DNA of 19,742 bases from Gallionellaceae bacterium UBA6222 (GTDB lineage Bacteria; Pseudomonadota; Gammaproteobacteria; Burkholderiales; Gallionellaceae). The DNA is taken from assembly GCA_002421915.1 (NCBI GenBank), contig DISA01000007.1, forward strand, positions 183 through 19,924. The letters run 5' to 3'. Positions 5,469 through 13,514 of the stretch are shown in pieces. Position numbers and translations under genes: made by a program. Each line of letters starts with the position of its first letter. Positions within the stretch are counted from its first letter, which is position 1. The notes under the pieces are model-generated. The model was not told where the DNA came from. It made no database searches and saw only the letters and a list, made by a program, of their open reading frames with translations.

Positions 5469-6737
5469 TCAGGCTTCGGGCGGCGGCACGAAGGCGGGGA
5501 CTTTCAGGGTGTCGCCCGGCGGCTTGCCCAGCAGGCGGGAATAAAGATTGCGCACGGCGGGTGCGGGATAGGCCATCACCAGCACCGCCGTGAGCGAGAT
5601 GCTGAACAGCACCACCATGTAAGTGGTGTCGCGTATCACTTCCCCTCCGTCGATGCCGTATTGCAACGGCAGGGCAGCCAGCACGGCCGCCGCCAGTCCC
5701 TTGGGAGCCATCATGGAAGTGACGGCGGTGTCGCGCAGGGTATAGGTCGGGTCGCGGAACACCACGCGCGTGAGCAGCAGGCGCATCACATAGACCAGCA
5801 ACACCATCACGATGGCGACCGTGGCCGGGCCGATGGCGCCGAAGTGGATGGAGATGCCCAGATACACGAAGAAGTAGGTCTTTAACAGGAACACCGCCTC
5901 GCGATAGAAGATCAGGTCGACCTCGTTCAGCGGTTCGATGTTCTTGTCCAGGTTGGGGATGCGGTGCAGCCCGAACTTCTGGAAGTTGGTCAGCGTGATG
6001 CCCAGCGCCAGCGCGGCGATGGCACCGGAGAAGCCCAGCGCCTCGGTCGCGCCGTACACGATGAACACGTAGGCCAGCGTGGACGAGATGGTATTGGGGA
6101 AGTCGCGCACCTTGCCCAGCACCAGCAGCCAGCCGATACCGCCCACCACGCCGAACACGGCGGCGAACACCAGCGCCGCCATCACGCCGCCCACCACCTT
6201 GCCGGCCGCCACGTCGCCCTGCGTCATGATCTGCAGCATGGCGAAAACGCCCACGATACACAGCACATCGGTCAGCGCGGATTCGAGCACCAGCACGGTG
6301 GCGGGCTTCTCGGACAGTTTCAGCGCGCTCACCATGGGGATCACCACGGCGGAGGAGGTGCCGCCCAGGGTCAGACCCAGTAGCAGCGCGGACATCAGGT
6401 TCAGGTCGAGCAGGGACATGCCGACCGCCGCGACCACCGCCGAGGTCAGCACGAAGCAGGCGATGGCGAGGAAGCCGGTGGTGCCGATGGAGTGGCCGAG
6501 CACATCGAGGTTGAGCGAGGTGCCGCTCTCGAACAGGATCACCACCAGCGCGATGGTGGCCAGCAAAGAGCCGACCTTGCCGAAATCGTCGGGCGACACG
6601 ACGCCCAGCAACGGGCCGAGCAGGATGCCGATCAGCATCAGCACCAGTACGTCGGGGATGTTGGTGCGGGAGAATTGCAGCGACAAAAAGTGCGCAAAGA
6701 ACACCATCAGGCCGATGACGAGTACGGTGGTGGACAT
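5469..6737 (-). CDS. Cation:proton antiporter (CPA superfamily, NhaP/KefB-like)
   Basis: This 422-aa inner-membrane protein of about 12 spans belongs to the monovalent cation/proton antiporter superfamily and exchanges Na+ or K+ for protons. Family landmarks are the N-terminal span MSTTVLVIGLMVFFAHF, the segment IPDVLVLMLIGILLGPL (28-44), the unwound-helix region GGTSSAVVIPM (125-135) and the core LESALTDVLCIVG (151-163). In that core the ion-binding pair reads Thr156-Asp157 where CPA1 members have Asn-Asp and CPA2 members Asp-Asp. Late in the protein MAPKGLAAAVLA corresponds to the conserved basic loop of NhaP-type transporters. There is no C-terminal RCK/TrkA-N domain, so it is not a full KefB/KefC. 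The ATG has a clear AGGAG at 6743-6747. It diverges from mscS, and a 76-aa membrane protein follows it. The transported ion cannot be decided from sequence. Confidence 0.88.
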   Translation of the reverse strand: MSTTVLVIGLMVFFAHFLSLQFSRTNIPDVLVLMLIGILLGPLLGVVSPDDFGKVGSLLATIALVVILFESGTSLNLDVLGHSIGTTGFLAIACFVLTSAVVAAVGMSLLDLNLMSALLLGLTLGGTSSAVVIPMVSALKLSEKPATVLVLESALTDVLCIVGVFAMLQIMTQGDVAAGKVVGGVMAALVFAAVFGVVGGIGWLLVLGKVRDFPNTISSTLAYVFIVYGATEALGFSGAIAALALGITLTNFQKFGLHRIPNLDKNIEPLNEVDLIFYREAVFLLKTYFFVYLGISIHFGAIGPATVAIVMVLLVYVMRLLLTRVVFRDPTYTLRDTAVTSMMAPKGLAAAVLAALPLQYGIDGGEVIRDTTYMVVLFSISLTAVLVMAYPAPAVRNLYSRLLGKPPGDTLKVPAFVPPPEA

Positions 6738-6742
6738 GAATG

Positions 6743-6747
6743 CTCCT
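6743..6747 (-). promoter_or_regulatory. Ribosome binding site of the antiporter gene
   Basis: AGGAG on the minus strand, five bases before the ATG at 6737, fixes the antiporter start. The surrounding 100-bp divergent interval (6738-6837) must carry promoters for both the antiporter and mscS. A TAGAAT box is visible near 6810 on the plus strand but lacks a convincing -35 partner. Confidence 0.6.
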
Positions 6748-6837
6748 GCATTGAACGGGGGGCGATTATACCCGAGCCTTCATGACAGCTAATCGCGCGG
6801 CATGCGTTAGAATCACGCCACTTCGGAAAGAAAAATC

Positions 6838-7725
6838 ATGGAAAACACTTCATTCATCGAATATCTTCACATTCCCAAAGAAATCTTGCGCGTGACGATC
6901 ATTCTGGTGCTGGCGTGGCTGGCGCTTGTCATTAGCCGCAAATTGATCCGCGCATTCCGCAACTACATGAAGTCGCGGGTGGATTCGGCCGAAGATGCGC
7001 GGCGCATCGAGACTTTGGCGCGCATCTTTCGCTACATTGCCACAGTGGTGATCTCGCTGGTGGGCGGAATGCTCGCCCTGAGCGAGATCGGCATCTCCAT
7101 CGCGCCGATCCTGGGTGCGGCCGGCGTGGTTGGTATCGCAGTCGGTTTCGGTGCGCAGAGCCTGATCAAGGATTTTTTTAACGGCTTCTTCATGTTGCTG
7201 GAGAACCAGATCCGCCAGGGCGATGCGGTCGAGGTGTGCGGCAAAATCGGCGTGGTGGAGGATATCACCCTGCGCTACGTGCGCCTGCGCGACAACGAGG
7301 GCAATGTGCACTACGTGCCGAACGGGCAGATCACCACCGTCACCAACAAATCGCGCGACTACGCGTTTGCGCTGATCGACATCGGCGTGGCCTATCGTGA
7401 AGACCTGGACGAGGTCTATACGGTGATCCGCGAAACCGGCACGGCATTGCGCACCGACCCCGATGTCGGACCGAAGATTCTCGACGATGTGGAAATACAG
7501 GGGGTGCAGAACTGGGCCGATTCGGCGGTAATCATCCGTTGCCGCATCAAGACTGTGGCGCTGGAACAGTGGGCGGTACGCCGCGTGTTCCTGGCGCGGC
7601 TGAAGACGGCCTTTGACCGTCATGGTATCGAGATACCCTATCCGCACGTCACGCTGTATGCCGGTCAGGACAAACTGGGCAAGGCACCGCCGTTTCCGGT
7701 GGCATTGCCAAAGCGGGAGGTTTAG
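6838..7725 (+). CDS. mscS: Small-conductance mechanosensitive channel MscS (copy 1)
   Basis: This 295-aa MscS-family channel opens under membrane tension and releases solutes after hypo-osmotic shock. Two N-terminal spans (about 14-34 and 63-85) precede the pore-lining helix with the Gly/Ala pattern SIAPILGAAGVVGIAVGFGA (about 88-107) and the motif QSLIKDFFNGFF. The beta domain follows (NQIRQGDAVEVCGKIGVVED, then VHYVPNG), then the alpha/beta vestibule domain ending IEIPYPHVTLYAG. Length and domain order match the E. coli-type minimal channel. GGAAAG precedes the ATG. It diverges from the antiporter. A close paralogue lies at 15499-16383, about two-thirds identical in protein by eye and strongest in the pore region. 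The two probably respond to the same stress but may differ in gating or expression. Confidence 0.92.
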   Translation: MENTSFIEYLHIPKEILRVTIILVLAWLALVISRKLIRAFRNYMKSRVDSAEDARRIETLARIFRYIATVVISLVGGMLALSEIGISIAPILGAAGVVGIAVGFGAQSLIKDFFNGFFMLLENQIRQGDAVEVCGKIGVVEDITLRYVRLRDNEGNVHYVPNGQITTVTNKSRDYAFALIDIGVAYREDLDEVYTVIRETGTALRTDPDVGPKILDDVEIQGVQNWADSAVIIRCRIKTVALEQWAVRRVFLARLKTAFDRHGIEIPYPHVTLYAGQDKLGKAPPFPVALPKREV

Positions 7726-7827
7726 GGGCAACTCTAAATTGCCCGTCACACCGGCAAGGTCTGTGTCCGGTAAAAATACAGGGCCAGTGCAATGCACTGA
7801 CGTGGCGGCGTTGTTAAAAATTGCCGG

Positions 7828-7847
7828 ATTCCGGCCTGCGCCGGAAT
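7828..7847. repeat. REP-like extragenic palindrome
   Basis: The perfect hairpin ATTCCGGC-CTGC-GCCGGAAT is followed by GACGGG. It resembles the dispersed CCGGAATGACGGG-type palindromes common between genes in many proteobacteria. It lies between mscS and the kamA-family gene. I cannot count other copies from this window; the second repeat at 17220 is of a different type. Confidence 0.6.
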
Positions 7848-7881
7848 GACGGGATTTGAATTGTGGATGTCATTAAGTGAA

Positions 7882-7906
7882 ACGGGCGCCGCAGGTGCCC
7901 GTTTTT
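7882..7906. terminator. Bidirectional rho-independent terminator between mscS and kamA
   Basis: The stem ACGGGCGCC / GGTGCCCGT (one G-T pair) with loop GCA is followed by five T residues on the plus strand, ending mscS transcripts. On the minus strand the same stem begins two bases after the kamA-family stop but is followed only by TTTCAC, so it is weaker in that direction. Confidence 0.75.
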
Positions 7907-7907
7907 A

Positions 7908-9293
7908 TTACTCGAAATCGTCCGCTGTACTATCGTTGTTGTGCTCGTGGAACAGTTGTTCCAGTTCTTCCTCAAAGAAGAACTTCTCCGCACCGAAGGC
8001 GGGCTTGAGCTCGTCGATCCAGGTGGCGTTCTCGTTGTACTCGGCGAAGAATGGGCGCTGCACCCAGTCCGGGTCGCGGCCTTGCAGGAAGCGCATCACC
8101 ATCACCTTGCGGTCGCCCGCTTCCGCCACCCCCAGCATCTGGATCTTGCCAGGCGTGGCCGACATGCTGGGGCCGCGCACCGTGCGCGCCAGCCCCGACA
8201 CCTGCTGGTAGGCCTCGCGGAATATCTGCCAGGCGCGCACCAATGGCACCGAGAAGTAATGCTGCGCGCCGGTGTCGCGCGCGAGGAACATGTAATACGG
8301 CACGCAGCCCAGCTTGACCTGCTCTTCCCACATCTTCGCCCACAGTGCCGGGTCGTCGTTGATGTGGCGCATCACCGGCGACTGGGTGCGGATCATCACA
8401 TTGGCCTCGCGCAGGTTGCGGATGGCGCGGTGCACAGTGTCGCTCTCCAGCTCACGCGGGTGGTTGAAATGCGCCATCAGCGCCAGTTGCTTGCCTGAAT
8501 CGGTCACCTTGCGGAACAGCGCCAGCATCTCCGCTGTATCGTCGTCCTCCACGAATTTGTGCGGCCAGTAACCCAGCACCTTGGTGCCGATGCGGATGTT
8601 GACCAGATTCGGCAGGTCGGCGGAAAGCAGCGGTTCGATATAGGCGGCGAGGTTCTTCGCGCTCATGATCATCGGGTCGCCGCCGGTGAACAGGATGTCG
8701 GTGATCTGCGGGTTGCGTTTCACGTACTCCACCAGTTTCTCCACCTCGCGGCTGGCGAATTTGATGTCGGTCATGCCGACGAACTGTGGCCAGCGGAAGC
8801 AGAAGGTGCAATAGGCGTGGCAGGTCTGCCCCTGGCTGGGGAAAAACAAAATAGTCTGGCGGTATTTGTGCTGCATGCCGTGCAGCCGTTCACCGTCCAT
8901 CTCGGGCACGTTGTGCTCGGTCTGCCCGGCGGGGTGGGGGTTGAGCTGCATGCGGATGCGGTTGGCCGCGTCCTTGATTGCGGCTTTGTCCGCGCCGGCC
9001 CCGAGCAGGGCGGCCATCTCATCGTAATGCTCCGGGCGCAGCATGTCTTTTTGCGGGAAGGTCAGCGCGAAGATCGGATCGTTGGGCACTTTGTCCCAGT
9101 TGATCAACTGGTCGACCACATAGTTGTTGGCCTTGAACGGCAGCACATTGCCGACGATCTCGATATCCAGTTGCTGTTGTTCGGTCAGCCTGGCGATCTG
9201 CGGGATGCCGCGGAAGTTGTTCAGGTTGTAAGAGCGGAACTGCGGCTTGTCGGCCGAGTAGATGGGAATAAGGGTCTGTCGTGTGTCGGTCAC
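7908..9293 (-). CDS. kamA: KamA-family radical SAM aminomutase (lysine 2,3-aminomutase-like)
   Basis: This is a radical-SAM, PLP-dependent enzyme of the lysine 2,3-aminomutase family. The iron-sulfur motif C-HAY-C-TF-C lies at Cys158, Cys162 and Cys165, and a TGGDPM loop follows for SAM binding. The late motif GPSMSATPGK carries the probable PLP-lysine. At 461 aa it is much longer than the EF-P lysine mutase EpmB (about 340), so a free-amino-acid substrate is more likely. Lysine would give beta-lysine, precursor of the osmolyte N-acetyl-beta-lysine in some microbes; no acetyltransferase gene is nearby, so that role is inference. The GTG at 9293 is preferred because AGGAG (9302-9306) lies eight bases before it. 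An in-frame ATG at 9341 would add 16 residues and lacks a ribosome site. The acidic tail (EEELEQLFHEHNNDSTADDFE) is unusual. Confidence 0.85.
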   Translation of the reverse strand: MTDTRQTLIPIYSADKPQFRSYNLNNFRGIPQIARLTEQQQLDIEIVGNVLPFKANNYVVDQLINWDKVPNDPIFALTFPQKDMLRPEHYDEMAALLGAGADKAAIKDAANRIRMQLNPHPAGQTEHNVPEMDGERLHGMQHKYRQTILFFPSQGQTCHAYCTFCFRWPQFVGMTDIKFASREVEKLVEYVKRNPQITDILFTGGDPMIMSAKNLAAYIEPLLSADLPNLVNIRIGTKVLGYWPHKFVEDDDTAEMLALFRKVTDSGKQLALMAHFNHPRELESDTVHRAIRNLREANVMIRTQSPVMRHINDDPALWAKMWEEQVKLGCVPYYMFLARDTGAQHYFSVPLVRAWQIFREAYQQVSGLARTVRGPSMSATPGKIQMLGVAEAGDRKVMVMRFLQGRDPDWVQRPFFAEYNENATWIDELKPAFGAEKFFFEEELEQLFHEHNNDSTADDFE

Positions 9294-9370
9294 GGTGGCT
9301 GCTCCTGTGCGATTGGATGGAAGCATCGATGCACGCGGCATCGTGTTTCTCGAATTGGGGTGGGGCCGCG

Positions 9371-9400
9371 TTTATATCACAGAGCGGGCGACGTCTCCAA
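9371..9400 (-). promoter_or_regulatory. Candidate promoter of the kamA-family gene
   Basis: On the minus strand TTGGAG (9400-9395) and TATAAA (9376-9371) are separated by 18 bases, about 80 bases upstream of the GTG start. The -10 box is good and the -35 box matches the consensus only in TTG. Transcription from here would begin near 9364, which leaves the ATG at 9341 inside the transcript and so does not exclude that start. Confidence 0.45.
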
Positions 9401-9489
9401 GCCTTGGCATGATGACAACAGATGCAATGGATTGATAAGACGATTCGCAGAGTAGACGGCAATTGCGGTAATGCATGCGCAAGCTCCGG

Positions 9490-9495
9490 TATAAT
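9490..9495 (+). promoter_or_regulatory. Candidate -10 box of the sucrose operon
   Basis: A perfect TATAAT lies 63 bases upstream of the fructokinase ATG at 9559. There is no consensus -35: TTGCGG at 9463-9468 is 21 bases away, too far. An activator or alternative sigma factor may therefore be needed, which would suit osmotic control (inference). If it is the real promoter, the in-frame ATG at 9475 is upstream of the transcript and cannot be used. Confidence 0.5.
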
Positions 9496-9558
9496 GCCGA
9501 CATCACTCACCAATTAGTTCGTCGCGGAACCAATGTGGCGGCATGTACCAACAGGCCG

Positions 9559-10521
9559 ATGAAAGAAACAGCAGGGCAAGCACGTACAACCTCAGATCCT
9601 TTCTTATCTTCTCGGCGCAGTGGAGCGACCGTCGCGCTGTTCGGCGAGGTGCTCGCCGATGTCTTTCCGGACCGCACTGTCCTCGGCGGCGCCCCATTCA
9701 ATGTTGCCCGCCACCTGAAGGCTTTTGGCCTGAATCCTGTTCTGATCACCCGTACCGGCAACGACGCACTGCGCGACGAATTGCTGGAGGCGATGGCCGC
9801 CTGGGGCATGGAGACGATGGGCGTGCAGTGCGACCGGAGCTATCCGACCGGGCAGGTGAAAGTCCATCTTGAAGGCGCCACCCATCGCTTCGAGATCCTG
9901 CCGGATCAGGCCTATGACCATATCCACGCTTCGGTGGCTCGGATGGTTGCCTTGTCCATTCACCCGGCGCTGGTGTACTACGGCACGCTGGCGCAGCGTC
10001 ACAGCGTGTCGAGGAGCGCGCTGAAGATGCTGCTGAACAGCACCCTCGCACCTACCTTCTTTGATATCAATTTGCGCGCGCCCTGGTATGACGCGCAAGT
10101 CTTGCGCCGCTCGATGAAGCGGGCCGACACGGTCAAGCTGAACGAGGAAGAGATGGCGATTCTGGCGGACCTGTTCGCGCTACCGGGGGATACGCCGCAG
10201 GGCCAGGCAGGATCGCTGATGCAAACCTTCGGTGTGCGCCGCATGCTGGTTACCTGCGGCGCCGCCGGTGCGTGGTTGCTGGAGAAAGAGAGGGAGGTGG
10301 TGCGCGTCCAGCCGGAGGCGCAAGCCATTTCCATCATCGATACGGTCGGCGCGGGTGACGGTTTTTCTGCCGTGTTCATTCTCGGCAGACTGCAGCGCTG
10401 GCCGGCCGCGCTTGCCTTGCGGCGCGCGCATGAATTTGCGGCGGCAATTTGCGGGATTCGCGGGGCGGTTCCCGATGCTGATGATTTCTACACGCCGTTC
10501 ATCGGGGAATGGCAACTATGA
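9559..10521 (+). CDS. fruK: PfkB-family fructokinase
   Basis: This 320-aa sugar kinase of the PfkB/ribokinase family probably phosphorylates fructose to fructose-6-phosphate with ATP. The first PfkB signature region, GGAPFNVARHL, binds the sugar (residues 43-53). The KLNEEEM segment is typical of the family's lid/strand region. The second signature, DTVGAGDGFSAVF, starts at about residue 261 and includes the catalytic base Asp267. The start at 9559 is chosen over the longer ATG at 9475 because a TATAAT box lies between them; its ribosome site is weak. The stop overlaps the start of the synthase gene. The product would recycle fructose released by the amylosucrase encoded downstream and supply the synthase with acceptor. 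The same gene set occurs in sucrose operons of methanotrophs. Fructose specificity is inferred from context. Confidence 0.88.
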   Translation: MKETAGQARTTSDPFLSSRRSGATVALFGEVLADVFPDRTVLGGAPFNVARHLKAFGLNPVLITRTGNDALRDELLEAMAAWGMETMGVQCDRSYPTGQVKVHLEGATHRFEILPDQAYDHIHASVARMVALSIHPALVYYGTLAQRHSVSRSALKMLLNSTLAPTFFDINLRAPWYDAQVLRRSMKRADTVKLNEEEMAILADLFALPGDTPQGQAGSLMQTFGVRRMLVTCGAAGAWLLEKEREVVRVQPEAQAISIIDTVGAGDGFSAVFILGRLQRWPAALALRRAHEFAAAICGIRGAVPDADDFYTPFIGEWQL

Positions 10522-12674
10522 GGCCGCCGACTCGCACAAACTCCTCGCCGCTGTTTATTGTGCTGATCAGCATCCACGGCCTGATCCGCGGGCATGATCT
10601 GGAGTTGGGGCGCGATGCAGATACCGGCGGCCAGACCAAGTATGTGGTCGAGTTGGCGCGCGCGCTGGGGGAGCGCGCGGATGTCGAGCGGGTGATCCTG
10701 CTGACGCGGCGTGTCATTGACGGGCAGGTCAGCCCGGATTATGCGGAGGTGGTCGAGCCGCTGTCGGACAAGGCGAGCATCGTGCGCATCGAATGCGGCG
10801 AGCCGAAGTATCTGCGCAAGGAAATGTTGTGGGATACGCTGGAAAACTTCTCCGACAACGCACTGGCATTTCTCAAAACCCAGCCGCGCATGCCGGACAT
10901 CATTCACAGCCACTACGCGGATGCCGGCTATGTTGGTTCGCGTCTGTCGCACCAGTTCGGGATTCCGCTGGTGCATACCGGCCACTCGCTGGGGCGCAAC
11001 AAACGCAAACAACTGCTGGCGGCGGGGATCAAACGCAGCGAGATCGAGGACACCTACCACATCTCACGCCGCATTGAGGCGGAAGAGACTACCCTGGGCG
11101 TGGCCGAGCGCGTCATTACCAGCACCCGGCAAGAGATCGAGCAGCAATACGGTCTGTATGATTTTTACCAGCCGGAGCGGATGCGGGTGATCCCGCCGGG
11201 CACCGATCTGACCCAGTTCTTTCCACCGCAGGGAGACGGAAAACAGAGCCGTATTGCGCTGGAATTGAAACGTTTTCTGGCACAGCCGAACAAGCCGATC
11301 ATCCTCGCCCTGTCGCGTCCCGATCCCAGAAAAAATATCGTCACACTGATCGAGGCTTATGGCGAATCGCCCGCCTTGCAGGAGCAGGCCAATCTGGTGA
11401 TCGTGGCGGGCAACCGCGACGATATTCAAGAGATGGAGGAAGGTGCCGCCGGGGTGCTGCAAGCCATTCTGCTAGCCATCGACAAGTATGATCTGTACGG
11501 CAAGGTCGCCTATCCAAAACATCATGCGCCGGAAGAAGTGGCCTTGCTGTATCGCCTGGCTGCGGCTACGCGCGGGGTGTTCGTTAATCCCGCGCTGACC
11601 GAACCGTTCGGTCTGACCCTGATCGAAGCCGCCGCCTGCGGCCTGCCCATCGTGGCGACCGAGGACGGTGGCCCAACCGACATCATCAGCAATTGCGGCA
11701 ACGGACGCCTGATTGATCCGCTGGACAAGCCGGCCATGGCGGCAACAATCCTTGATACGCTCACGGACCGGCGCGCCTGGGGTCGCTTGGCAAAAAATGG
11801 CATTGCCGGGGTGAGTCGCCATTACTCATGGCCGGCGCATGTGGAAAAATATCTCAAAGTGATCCGGCCGCTGGCGGAAAAATCCGAACCGGTGGCCGCC
11901 ATCAGCGGCAAGCGCCGCCCGGGTCTGTTCCGAAATCGGGCGATCTTCACCAGCATCGATTTGAACCTGATCGGCGATCCGGAAGCACTGGCCGAATTCT
12001 TGAGGATTATGCAGGAAAATCGCAAGACGACCCTGTTTGGCATCGCCACCGGGCGGCGTCTGGATGACGCGTTGAGCAAGTTGCGCCAATACAATATTCC
12101 CAAGCCGGACGTGCTGATTACCGACCAGGGCACGGAAATTTTTTACGCACCGGACCTGACCCGTTCCGAAGGATGGCGGCGGCATATCAATTACCGTTGG
12201 AATCCGCAGGCGGTCAAGGAAATTCTGGCCGAGCCCCCGGGTCTGCTGTTGCAGCCAAAATCTTCGCAAAGCGCATTCAAGATTAGTTACTACGTCGATC
12301 ATGCAGTGGCCAATGCGCAGGAAATCCGCCAGACCCTGCTGCGCAACGAACAGGCGGTCAATGCCGTATTTTCCTTTGGTCAGTATCTGGATGTGGTGCC
12401 GGTGCGCGCCTCCAAGGGGCTGGCCCTGCGCTGGTGCGCGGAACAATTGGGTTTTGCCTTGGAGAACACATTGGTGTGCGGCGCGACGGCGGCCGATGCC
12501 GACATGCTGCTGGGTAATACGCTGGGCGCCGTGGTGGCTAGCCAGCACAGAGCCGAACTGGCGGAGTTGGCCGGCATTGATAGCATTTATTTTGCGCAGC
12601 GACAGCATGCCGCCGGTATTCTGGAAGCGATTGCCCGCTACGATTTCTTTGCTGACAAACGGGAGATGTCATGA
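10518..12674 (+). CDS. sps: Sucrose-phosphate synthase with degenerate C-terminal phosphatase-like domain
   Basis: This 718-aa cytoplasmic glycosyltransferase makes sucrose-6-phosphate from UDP-glucose and fructose-6-phosphate. The GT-B part (about 1-460) has the nucleotide-sugar loop DADTGGQTKYVVELA, the synthase hallmark GHSLGRNKR (about 155-163), SRPDPRKN, and the E-x7-E motif EPFGLTLIE (362-370). The C-terminal part (about 470-710) is a HAD phosphatase-like domain that looks inactive. The catalytic DLDxT is replaced by S479-I-D-L-N, losing the nucleophile, and the usual GDSGND reads GATAAD. Hydrolysis is left to the separate phosphatase next door. The ATG at 10518 overlaps the fruK stop as ATGA and has GGGGA upstream; ATG 10509 is the alternative. 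It is probably translationally coupled. Sucrose synthase (SuSy) is less likely because of the motif set and the partner phosphatase. Confidence 0.92.
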   Translation: MRPPTRTNSSPLFIVLISIHGLIRGHDLELGRDADTGGQTKYVVELARALGERADVERVILLTRRVIDGQVSPDYAEVVEPLSDKASIVRIECGEPKYLRKEMLWDTLENFSDNALAFLKTQPRMPDIIHSHYADAGYVGSRLSHQFGIPLVHTGHSLGRNKRKQLLAAGIKRSEIEDTYHISRRIEAEETTLGVAERVITSTRQEIEQQYGLYDFYQPERMRVIPPGTDLTQFFPPQGDGKQSRIALELKRFLAQPNKPIILALSRPDPRKNIVTLIEAYGESPALQEQANLVIVAGNRDDIQEMEEGAAGVLQAILLAIDKYDLYGKVAYPKHHAPEEVALLYRLAAATRGVFVNPALTEPFGLTLIEAAACGLPIVATEDGGPTDIISNCGNGRLIDPLDKPAMAATILDTLTDRRAWGRLAKNGIAGVSRHYSWPAHVEKYLKVIRPLAEKSEPVAAISGKRRPGLFRNRAIFTSIDLNLIGDPEALAEFLRIMQENRKTTLFGIATGRRLDDALSKLRQYNIPKPDVLITDQGTEIFYAPDLTRSEGWRRHINYRWNPQAVKEILAEPPGLLLQPKSSQSAFKISYYVDHAVANAQEIRQTLLRNEQAVNAVFSFGQYLDVVPVRASKGLALRWCAEQLGFALENTLVCGATAADADMLLGNTLGAVVASQHRAELAELAGIDSIYFAQRQHAAGILEAIARYDFFADKREMS

Positions 12675-13501
12675 TGCGTCGGCTGTTGTGCACCGACCTC
12701 GACCGCACGCTGATTCCAAACGGGGCGCAAGCCGAATCGCCCGGCGCGCGCGCGCGCTTCCGCTTGCTGGCGGGCCGCGACGACGTGACGCTGGCCTACG
12801 TCAGCGGTCGCCACCGGGCGCTGATCGAGCAGGCCATTGCCGACTATGATCTGCCGCAGCCCGATTACGCCGTCGCCGATGTGGGTGCCACAATCTATCG
12901 GGTGAAAGCGGGGAGTTGGGAAATCTTGGAGGAATGGGAAGCGCAAGTCGCACCCGACTGGCGCGGGCTGTCCCATGACGCGTTGCGCGACCTGGTGCAA
13001 ATTTCGCCCGCGTTGACATTGCAGGAACAGGAAAAACAGAATCGCCATAAACTCAGCTTCTATCTCAATCTGGATGCCGATATTCCGGCACTGCTTGAAC
13101 GCCTGCGTGAAGTGCTGGCACGGGAAGAAGTCAAAGCCAACCTGATTTACAGCATTGATGAGGCGGCCGCGGTGGGACTGCTTGATGTGCTGCCGGCAGG
13201 TGCCAACAAATTGCATGCCATCCGCTTTCTGATGGAGACAAAACAATTCGCGCTGGCGGATACTCTGTTTGCCGGAGATAGCGGTAACGATCTGGATGTC
13301 CTGTTGAGCGAAGTGCCGAGCGTGCTGGTGGCCAATGCCGCCAGCGAGGTGCGGGCGCTGGCGAGTGCCGCGCAACACCCATCGCTATATTTTGCCCGGG
13401 GCGGTTACCTCGGCATGAACGGCCATTACAGCGCGGGCATACTCGAAGGGGCCGCGTATTTCTGGCCGGAAGCGGACGGCTGGTTGCGCGCAAAGAACTA
13501 A
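12671..13501 (+). CDS. spp: Sucrose-6-phosphate phosphatase
   Basis: This 276-aa HAD-superfamily enzyme removes phosphate from sucrose-6-phosphate, the step that makes sucrose synthesis irreversible. All phosphatase motifs are intact: nucleophile and acid/base in CTD9-L-D11-RT, motif II at VSGRH (44-48), the motif III lysine near K180 (GANK), and motif IV GD203-SGND207. The C-terminal NGHYSAGILEGAAYF resembles the sucrose-binding end of SPP proteins. Length is a little above the cyanobacterial enzyme (about 244). Its ATG overlaps the synthase stop as ATGA, with a second ATG directly after, so the two are translationally coupled. The intact motifs contrast with the degenerate copy inside the synthase. 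Confidence 0.92.
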   Translation: MMRRLLCTDLDRTLIPNGAQAESPGARARFRLLAGRDDVTLAYVSGRHRALIEQAIADYDLPQPDYAVADVGATIYRVKAGSWEILEEWEAQVAPDWRGLSHDALRDLVQISPALTLQEQEKQNRHKLSFYLNLDADIPALLERLREVLAREEVKANLIYSIDEAAAVGLLDVLPAGANKLHAIRFLMETKQFALADTLFAGDSGNDLDVLLSEVPSVLVANAASEVRALASAAQHPSLYFARGGYLGMNGHYSAGILEGAAYFWPEADGWLRAKN

Positions 13502-13514
13502 CCCGGAGAACACG

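Noticed and set aside
5431..6261. 276-aa minus-strand frame overlapping the antiporter
   Set aside because: It is another frame of the same strand, with an Arg/Gly/His-rich shadow translation; the antiporter frame has the membrane pattern and the ribosome site.
7908..9293. Annotation as EpmB (EF-P lysine mutase)
   Set aside because: The protein is over 100 residues longer than EpmB and has the long KamA-like N- and C-terminal parts; no epmA or efp is nearby.
9294..9341. Longer kamA-family start at ATG 9341
   Set aside because: The GTG at 9293 has AGGAG at ideal spacing; the longer form has none, and the extra 16 residues do not resemble the family.
9475..9558. Longer fructokinase start at ATG 9475
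   Set aside because: A TATAAT box lies at 9490-9495 inside this extension, and the added residues are not part of a PfkB fold.
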